The notes below the pieces were generated by a model. That model saw only the letters and a program-made list of their open reading frames with translations. It made no database searches and had not been told where the DNA came from. This document shows positions 58,342-64,000 of a stretch of 64,000 nt of DNA, one piece after another (the first letter of the stretch is position 1; every line of letters starts with the position of its first letter). The DNA comes from Paragorgia papillata (taxonomy: Eukaryota > Cnidaria > Anthozoa > Scleralcyonacea > Coralliidae). The position numbers were made by a program, and so were the translations under genes. The DNA lies in assembly GCA_035771165.1 (NCBI GenBank), contig JAWNZC010000337.1:6156001-6220000 (forward strand). Reading direction: 5' to 3'.

Positions 58342-58369
58342 GAAATGAATCAAAGCAATGCGAATTATT

Positions 58370-58578
58370 AGCCTGGTATACCCTGTCCCAATCAAAGAAT
58401 ATGGGCCAGGTAACCACTAAAAACGTCTGCTTTCCTATTGGTTGAAATTTTCGCGCGTTTTTATTGGCTATGAGTAAAACTGCAATCGTCATAAGTGGAT
58501 TTAGCCCTGATGACGCGAAAATGAGATTAGTGGTTACATGGCCCATATTTCTTTTGAAATTGGGCCAGGTACCAGGCT
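58370..58578. mobile_element. MITE (CCTGGTACC family), copy with 11-bp target duplication
   Basis: Full-length like 52300. ATGCGAATTAT lies on both sides (58358-58368 and 58579-58589). Confidence 0.9.
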
Positions 58579-58589
58579 ATGCGAATTAT

Positions 58590-59280
58590 AAGATCGGAAC
58601 AGAGAACACGAGGAAACGGTACAATATACCTACTCGGGCGAGATGCAAAGCACTACAGACGGATTACAGTACGTCCATCGGCACAACAATGCACTCGTGG
58701 TTCTAGCAGCTAGTGTACACAGGGCAATAAAGAAGGAAATTCTATATTCCAGAGAACATGCACACTGTGGTCTGCAGAGCATTAAAACTTTGCTGGGTGA
58801 GACAGAACGAAAGAAATACAGCAAGATGCCAAAACATGATACTTTAGCACACGAACAACATATATACATGCATATAGTTGGTGTACAAGTCGTGTCCCGG
58901 GAAACAGAATATTGAGGAAAGAAGACAAGAGAAGCTACGAAAGTACAGGCAACTTGCTTTTTGAAACGAGAGAGAAAAAACAGATTTAAGGTGGAATAAG
59001 TATCAATCGTTCTTGGTTGCTTAAGCGATGATATCGACAAGGCGATGGCAGCAATGGCAAAAGTAGCGAGTGAAAGAGAAATAATGAAAATATACCGAGG
59101 ACAATGCAACGGACAGCGCTTTTGAAAGAGAACACATTTATATTAAGAAAAGTGTCGAATGGTGTAGTTCAGGCGGAGTAGAGACAGAATAAACTGACTT
59201 GGTTAACTTCCCAACATGCGTTGTTGCACGTGACCGATGTTTTCTAAGATACCGAGCAATACAGATAAAACTGTATATAT
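58590..59280. other. Unassigned DNA, weak coding-like frames
   Basis: A plus frame at 58643-58915 (QSTTDGLQYVHRHNNALVVL, HAHCGLQSIKTLL) is unrecognised. It may be a decayed gene or transposon fragment. Confidence 0.3.
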
Positions 59281-59295
59281 ATATATATATATATT

Positions 59296-59390
59296 ATAAG
59301 TGGGCTTACCTCAAATCCTAACCCGCCTGAAGATCGCCCAGCGTGAAACTGACAGTAGCGACCATCAACATTTGAGGTAAGCCCACTTAT
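59296..59390 (+). ncRNA. Hammerhead ribozyme, Penelope terminal repeat
   Basis: CTGAAGA (59327-59333) fits CUGANGA. Stem II is CGC/GCG around CCA, and GAAA is at 59345-59348. Stem III is ACU/AGU with loop GAC, and the cleavage triplet GUA ends at 59357. Stem I starts with CGC/GCG, then after an asymmetric internal loop continues as a perfect 21-bp helix (59296-59316 with 59370-59390). The base pair next to the core in stem II is U-U instead of G-C, the one weak point. Such type I hammerheads are known from Penelope-like elements. Confidence 0.7.
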
Positions 59391-59474
59391 AGTATATTCG
59401 CTCTATCTTTATGGTATTGAGCACTTTTCGACATTTCGCGAACAACACTTTGTTTGTTTGTTTGAATATATATA

Positions 59475-59510
<36 letters not shown>

Positions 59511-59530
59511 TATGTTGGGTTGACACAAAA

Positions 59531-60094
59531 TTTTCGAACAGCTCGGCCTCAAAATAACAGCCCAGACAAATTTACATGTGGTAAACTTTTTAGATGTTAC
59601 TTTCGACCTTCAAAACGGAAAATACAAGCCTTATAGAAAGCCCAATGACGATCCATTGTATGTAAACAAGCAATCAAACCACCCACCTAGCATTTTAAAA
59701 CAGCTACCAACATGCATCAATCGGCAAACGCATTTCCTTTCTCTCATCGGACAACACAACATTTAAGGAATTCGCACCAATTTACCAAAATGCATTAAGA
59801 CACAGTAATTTCAATCAGGAATTAAATTACACACAGCAAAACCCACAACAACCACGCAAAAACCGACATCGCAATATCATTTGGTTCAATCCACAATACA
59901 ACAAAAACGTAAGATCAAACATAGGACGCAGCTTTCTTAACTTAATCGACAAACATTTCCCACCAGAAAACAAACTCCATAAAATTTTCAACAGAAACAC
60001 AGTGAAAGTCAGTTACAGTTGCATGAACAACGCCAAGTCCACAATCATGAAGCACAACGCACACATACTTAAAAAAATCGGGTACAAAATGTAA
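59531..60094 (+). pseudogene. C-terminal reverse transcriptase segment of the Penelope-like element
   Basis: Reads GLKITAQTNLHVVNFLDVTF, KPYRKPNDDPLYVNK and SNHPPSILKQLPTCINR, the part of the Penelope reverse transcriptase just after the catalytic palm. A frameshift near 59727 moves the reading to FKEFAPIYQNALRHS, NIIWFNPQYNKNVRSN, IGRSFLNLIDKHFP and SYSCMNNAKSTIMKHN, ending at a stop at 60092-60094. The catalytic Asp motifs lie upstream of the truncation and are absent. Confidence 0.85.
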
Positions 60095-60531
60095 ACACAG
60101 CCAGTTGCAACTGCAGGGATAAAAGCAAGTGCCCACTTCATGGACAGTGCCTGGCAAATAGCATAGTATACAAAGCAACTGTTTCCACAAGCGACATAAA
60201 TAACACCAAACACTACATTGGGATGACAGCAAACAATTTCAAAGAGCGATACAGAAATCACACTAAATCTTTCCAAAACAAAAAATATTCAAACGAAACC
60301 GAACTTTCGAAACACATCTGGGATTTAAAAGAAAAGAAACAAAATTTCAACATAACCTGGTCTATTTTAAAACGCGCGGCTTCCTACTCAGGAGGATCAG
60401 GCAGATGCAATTTATGTTTGGAAGAGAAACTTTGTATCATGAAAGCAGACAAACACTTTTTACTCAATAAAAGATCAGAAATCATTTCGACATGCAGGCA
60501 TGTAAAAATAAATTTAATATCAACAATCTAA
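60094..60531 (+). pseudogene. Zn-finger and GIY-YIG endonuclease of the Penelope-like element
   Basis: In the frame after the stop, NCRDKSKCPLHGQC with CNC just before forms a cysteine cluster (C-x-C-x6-C-x5-C). Then SIVYKATV, HYIGMTANNFKERYRNHTKS gives the GIY-YIG core with the catalytic Arg, and ETELSKHIWDLKEKK follows, through GRCNLCLEEKLCIM to the stop at 60531. The length and order are complete for this domain; only the junction to the reverse transcriptase is broken. Confidence 0.88.
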
Positions 60532-60694
60532 ACAACAATCAAAACAAGGAAAGGAGTTTGAGGAATCCACCGCCCACACGCCCATGCACCTTTCGACCAA
60601 AACCATTTGAGGGATGCATTCATTGTTTTACCGCCCACACGCCCACCTTTTTACCAAAACCATTTAAGCGGCGCACGAATCGAAACTACTCAGT

Positions 60695-60722
60695 CGCCTG
60701 AAGATCGCCCCGCGTGAAAAAT
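60695..60722 (+). ncRNA. Truncated second hammerhead of the same element
   Basis: CTGAAGA (60698-60704), CGC/GCG stem II and GAAA are kept, but the sequence then runs into an AT microsatellite, removing stem III and the stem I partner. Confidence 0.55.
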
Positions 60723-61870
60723 ATTATATATATATATATATTCTCAATAAATATCCGCACATACACAAAACTAAGTTTATCAGTAACTAAAAGGTGAAGA
60801 AGAGGTTAGTTACAAACAAGTAGTAGTATTAACGCATCTCAAGTGCTGCATTTTGCATCTAAAATATAAGGAGTCGGTTCGTGGGAACGGATTGAACTTT
60901 CTCCTGTAAATAAACAAAACTGTTCGACAACAATAAAAAGAAAACACGTATGTCGTAGGTTTTTTCTTTTTTAAGAGGTGAAGAAATATGATGAGCTTGA
61001 AATGACATGAATAAAAAGGTTGACTAACAAAACAACGACTTTGCCAGTGACATTTAAATATAATTTTATTATAGCTTTTAGAAACGTAAATATTATGATA
61101 AGTGGCAACTTAGTAAATCTCAATGATAGTAATGTTGGACCGTGGTTCTTAGGTGGCATGCTAGAAACCTAAAGAGGTAGAAGTATGAAAAGAATAAGCC
61201 CAAAAAAAAAAGAAATTCCAATTATAGCCCGATTGTTTTCTAAGGACAACTTTTCAAGTGTCAGCAGACTTGGCAGAGGAAACGCAACGCGAAGAGAAAA
61301 CAACTCTGTCATTTACATTTACTTTTACAAATTGTACTATAAAAATATATATTTTAGCTAGCTATATATATATGTATAATTATATAGTTGTTAATGTTTT
61401 GTAATAGTTCCACAAGGTAACAACTAAACTGTTTTACAATACAAATAATTCTACGTCATGCCAAGTATACTAAGTAATTCTTTACATTCTATATTCACCA
61501 CAGCTGATATACTGAATGCGTCACAGAGAGAAACAGTAAAAGAGGCTTTTACGACGTGAAAAGGGTTAAGTTAATAAAAGAGTCTAACAATCTCAAGAGG
61601 AACATAAACAACTCGAGAAACTCAAAGCAGAGAACATGACTCGAAAGCTTATACGCTACTTTGTTCTCTGCACACAACATATTATTTTTCTGTAATTATA
61701 ATTTTACATCATACACAAAACAAAATTAATATATTTTCTCTTGTAAATAGCTTCTCTTTCTAATGTGTGAATAAAGCTTGAACTTGAATAATAAAGATTT
61801 CCCCCATGTAATTTCTTAGTAAATGTAAACACTGTTATTAATACCTTTCATAGAAATATAATATAACAAT
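60723..61870. other. No gene recognised
   Basis: AT-rich DNA; frames without domains. Confidence 0.4.
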
Positions 61871-62009
61871 ATAGAGTTGATGTTCGCGGGCATAAATATG
61901 TTTTTGGCCCGATTCAGGCTCATTTTATAGCCCGAGCCGAAGGTGAGGGTTAAAATTAGCTCTGAGAAGGGCCAAAAACATATTTATGCCCAAGAACATC
62001 GACTCTATT
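61871..62009. mobile_element. Palindromic MITE
   Basis: AGAGTTGATGTTCGCGGGCA and TGCCCAAGAACATCGACTCT are the ends; TAAATATGTTTTTGGCCC mirrors GGGCCAAAAACATATTTA. The centre holds GCCCGAGCCGAAGGTGAGGG. Confidence 0.88.
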
Positions 62010-62056
62010 ACTATTATAATAATTTTAATGGACATTTAGAAGAAAAATCAAATACA

Positions 62057-62122
62057 GTATATTATTATTATTATTATTATTTATTATTATTATTATTATT
62101 TATTATTATTATTATTATTATT
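62057..62122 (-). repeat. (TAA)n tail of the minus-strand LINE
   Basis: ATT/TTA triplets with single extra T interruptions; in the LINE's orientation this is a TAA-repeat 3' tail. Confidence 0.85.
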
Positions 62123-62868
62123 TAATCTTATTTAATCACGGTAGCCTTTCAGAAGTACATCTGTTTTTCAAAGGGCCGTGAGTTCATTAAAATATTTACA
62201 TAATTATTGGGAAAAAAGAAAATTTAAAAAGCGAGAAAAACAGGATATTTAAGTAAACTATTTACATGGATGCAGTTAATTACACTATAAATGGGTCAGG
62301 ACCAATGGTTAGGACATACGCTTTATGACATTCTTAAAGGAGTTGACAGAGACATCTTCTATTAATGCTTGGTCAATAATATGATTAGGTAGGTTATTCC
62401 AACTCATAGCTCCTCGATAGGAAAAGCTATTCTTTAGAAAATTTGTCTTTGGCTTAGGTAGGTGAATATTTCTATTGTTGCTACGTAATTGATGGCTGTC
62501 GTTTTCGTTCAAGTTAATTATCTGCATTAAGTATTCGGGCACTAAACCTTTAAGGGCCTTAAAAATCATTACAAGGTCGCGCTCGTCTAAGTTGTCCTTT
62601 ATAGGTCTCCAGTTTAAGGTTTCAAAAATGTTAGTTGATCTTATGTCGTAACTGGATCCTGTTATTACGCGAGCAGCCCTTTTCTGTAACTTATATAATT
62701 TATTGATGTGATCGTCACCAAAGCCATGCCACACAGTTGAGCAGTAGGTAAAGTGCGGAAGTACAAGTGAATTGTATATTGTAATTAAAACATCTTGTGT
62801 GACAAAATCTCTAGCTCTTCTTAACATTCCGATACGTGCTGAGATTGTTTTGCATATACGCGGTAAAC
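62123..62868 (-). pseudogene. 3' end of a non-LTR retrotransposon (jockey/CR1-like), minus strand
   Basis: Encodes the C-terminal part of a LINE reverse transcriptase. It starts at about 62868 with LPRICKTISARIGMLRRA, then LPHFTYCSTVWHGFGDDH, LQKRAARVITGSSYD, LNWRPIKDNL and the terminal SFSYRGAMSWNNLPNHI, stopping at 62309. The open frame (about 185 codons) has no internal stop, so this copy is younger than the one at 31.5 kb. The catalytic domain is absent (5' truncation), followed by a 3' UTR to 62123. Confidence 0.9.
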
Positions 62869-63193
62869 AGTATCATTCATGTATTTCATTGCAATAAATA
62901 TTTACATGACTCACTCATAACTTACATGTAACTTGGCAGAAAAACGCAACAATTATCATCAAAACAATCTTTGCTCCAAAGTATTGACAAAAAAGTATAC
63001 AATTCCACAAACAACAAATCAATAGTGATTTAGAACTGTTAAAACTGATAGGCTCAGATCAGCGGGCTAAAATATATTTTAGCCCGCAAAATACACCACA
63101 ATGCCCGATAAAATATAATAATGTAAACACAATCCGAAAATTAACATTTTAAAAATCCAAGACATAGATAAAAAACAAGACAAAAAGATGAAA
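62869..63193. other. No gene; 26-bp perfect palindrome
   Basis: GCGGGCTAAAATA and its complement form a perfect 26-nt palindrome at 63062-63087. Otherwise unassigned. Confidence 0.6.
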
Positions 63194-63234
63194 TGGTAAT
63201 ATTTCGACTTCATTTCAAAGTCATCATCAGACCA
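63194..63234 (-). ncRNA. Hammerhead-ribozyme-like motif (family F)
   Basis: On the minus strand CTGATGA (63230-63224) is the exact core. Stem II is GACTT/AAGTC around a 7-nt loop, with one unpaired U before it. GAAA follows, then AU/AU as a loopless stem III, triplet AUU, and ACCA pairing with TGGT as a 4-bp stem I. No coding Penelope sequence is adjacent; the flank resembles 61795-61830 (TAATTxCTTAGTAAATG). Confidence 0.5.
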
Positions 63235-64000
63235 ATACATTTCAGAAGCAACCACCCCTCATAAGGAATTATTTTGCAAATTCTCTTGTAATTCCTTAGT
63301 AAATGCAAAAACTGTTTATACACCGTTCAGACCGCTTCGCCCGACATCAAGAATGGTTGCTTATACAAACTCGCTCAATTGTATTAATGTTTTCTAAATT
63401 ATTCACGTTGAGAAGCCTGGGTAATTGTCGGAACCTTATTAAAGTACAAAAAACACCCCTCTACTTCCTTCTGAATAACAGACTAAGTAAATATATTTTG
63501 CTATATTCATCGATTTGTATCGCGTAAAGATGTGGGCACGCCTACATTATATTTTTATGTACTCTAGTTTGCATGCTGCAACAGAATCTACTTAATTAAT
63601 ATCTTCACAGATCTTTAATATGAATACCTACCTACAACTTTTCCAACATTAAACAAAGAATGACTGTGCGAGTGTACTTTTCTCTATACTATAGCTCCCG
63701 CTCTTGAACAGCGCCCAATTAACAATCAAGTGTCAGTTTAAAGATTAAGTTTTACGATGAAAACGAGTCGATGTATATGAGTTGAAGTTCGGTATATACT
63801 CTCTTCAGAGAAAAACATTCCTTGACGTCACGTAACGACAATTTGACCAATAGAATTTCAGATTCGGTAAACAAAATTCCTTGGTGTAAAAAAATTCGGT
63901 TTCATATATTTATTGTATTTGAAACTATGCGCGTTGCAGATCAATACAGCAGGAATTGGAATGATAAAAATGGCAAAAGTCAATATTTTCGAATGTTTTA
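63235..64000. other. No gene recognised
   Basis: AT-rich DNA to the window end; frame 63303-63527 has no domain. Confidence 0.4.

Larger units (their letters stand above)
59281..60722 (+). mobile_element. Penelope-like retroelement with Zn-finger/GIY-YIG and hammerhead ends
   Basis: CGCCTGAAGATCGCCC and GCGTGAAA occur at both ends (59324 and 60695), so the copy has direct terminal repeats. The body contains the end of the reverse transcriptase and a complete GIY-YIG domain, broken by two frameshifts. AT runs at both borders obscure any target duplication. Most of the reverse transcriptase is missing. Confidence 0.85.

Overview
The window reads as nuclear DNA of an early-branching invertebrate, most likely a cnidarian such as an anthozoan. 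It is AT-rich, has no bacterial gene layout, and is dominated by small palindromic DNA transposons, Penelope-like retroelements, non-LTR retrotransposon fragments, 5S- and tRNA-derived SINEs, and many micro- and minisatellites. The taxon is inferred from this repertoire, not from any diagnostic gene.

Host genes are sparse. The best is a first coding exon of a secreted fibroblast growth factor on the minus strand (8325-8652), with a signal peptide, a basic processing site, the start of the FGF trefoil core and a consensus splice donor. About 8 kb upstream in its transcriptional direction, a second minus-strand exon (16426-16735) resembles the C-terminal half of an FGF domain much more weakly. 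If real, it suggests two tandem FGF genes. A short membrane-anchored ORF (24819-25091) is a further weak candidate.

Layout: 0-7 kb holds a 5S-SINE, simple repeats and an old degenerate repeat field (4.8-6.4 kb). 7-19 kb is the FGF neighbourhood with Penelope tails and foldback elements. 19-29 kb holds MITEs, a 19-bp minisatellite and a 5S-SINE. 29-36.6 kb is a nested block: a foldback field with repeated hairpins, a 280-bp inverted pair enclosing a dead LINE, a GATA array, and a Penelope element split by a TA-flanked MITE. 36.9-42 kb carries 300-bp and 160-bp tandem repeats and a TTAA-flanked MITE. 42-50 kb holds MITEs, a 9-bp minisatellite, Mutator-type elements and a SINE. 50-56 kb holds a second Penelope element split by a Mutator-type element, twin MITEs sharing three target-site copies, a foldback element split by another Mutator-type element, and a 19-bp minisatellite. 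56-64 kb holds a SINE, MITEs, a Zn-finger/GIY-YIG Penelope element with a hammerhead ribozyme, and a LINE 3' end.

The most interesting signal is a recurrent hammerhead-ribozyme architecture at the ends of several different Penelope-type families. Some copies keep the conserved core, a cleavable NUH site and complementary stem I strands; others are clearly dead. Several nested insertions come with their own empty site, because the sister arm of an inverted repeat is uninterrupted, so target-site duplications and insertion order can be read directly from the sequence.
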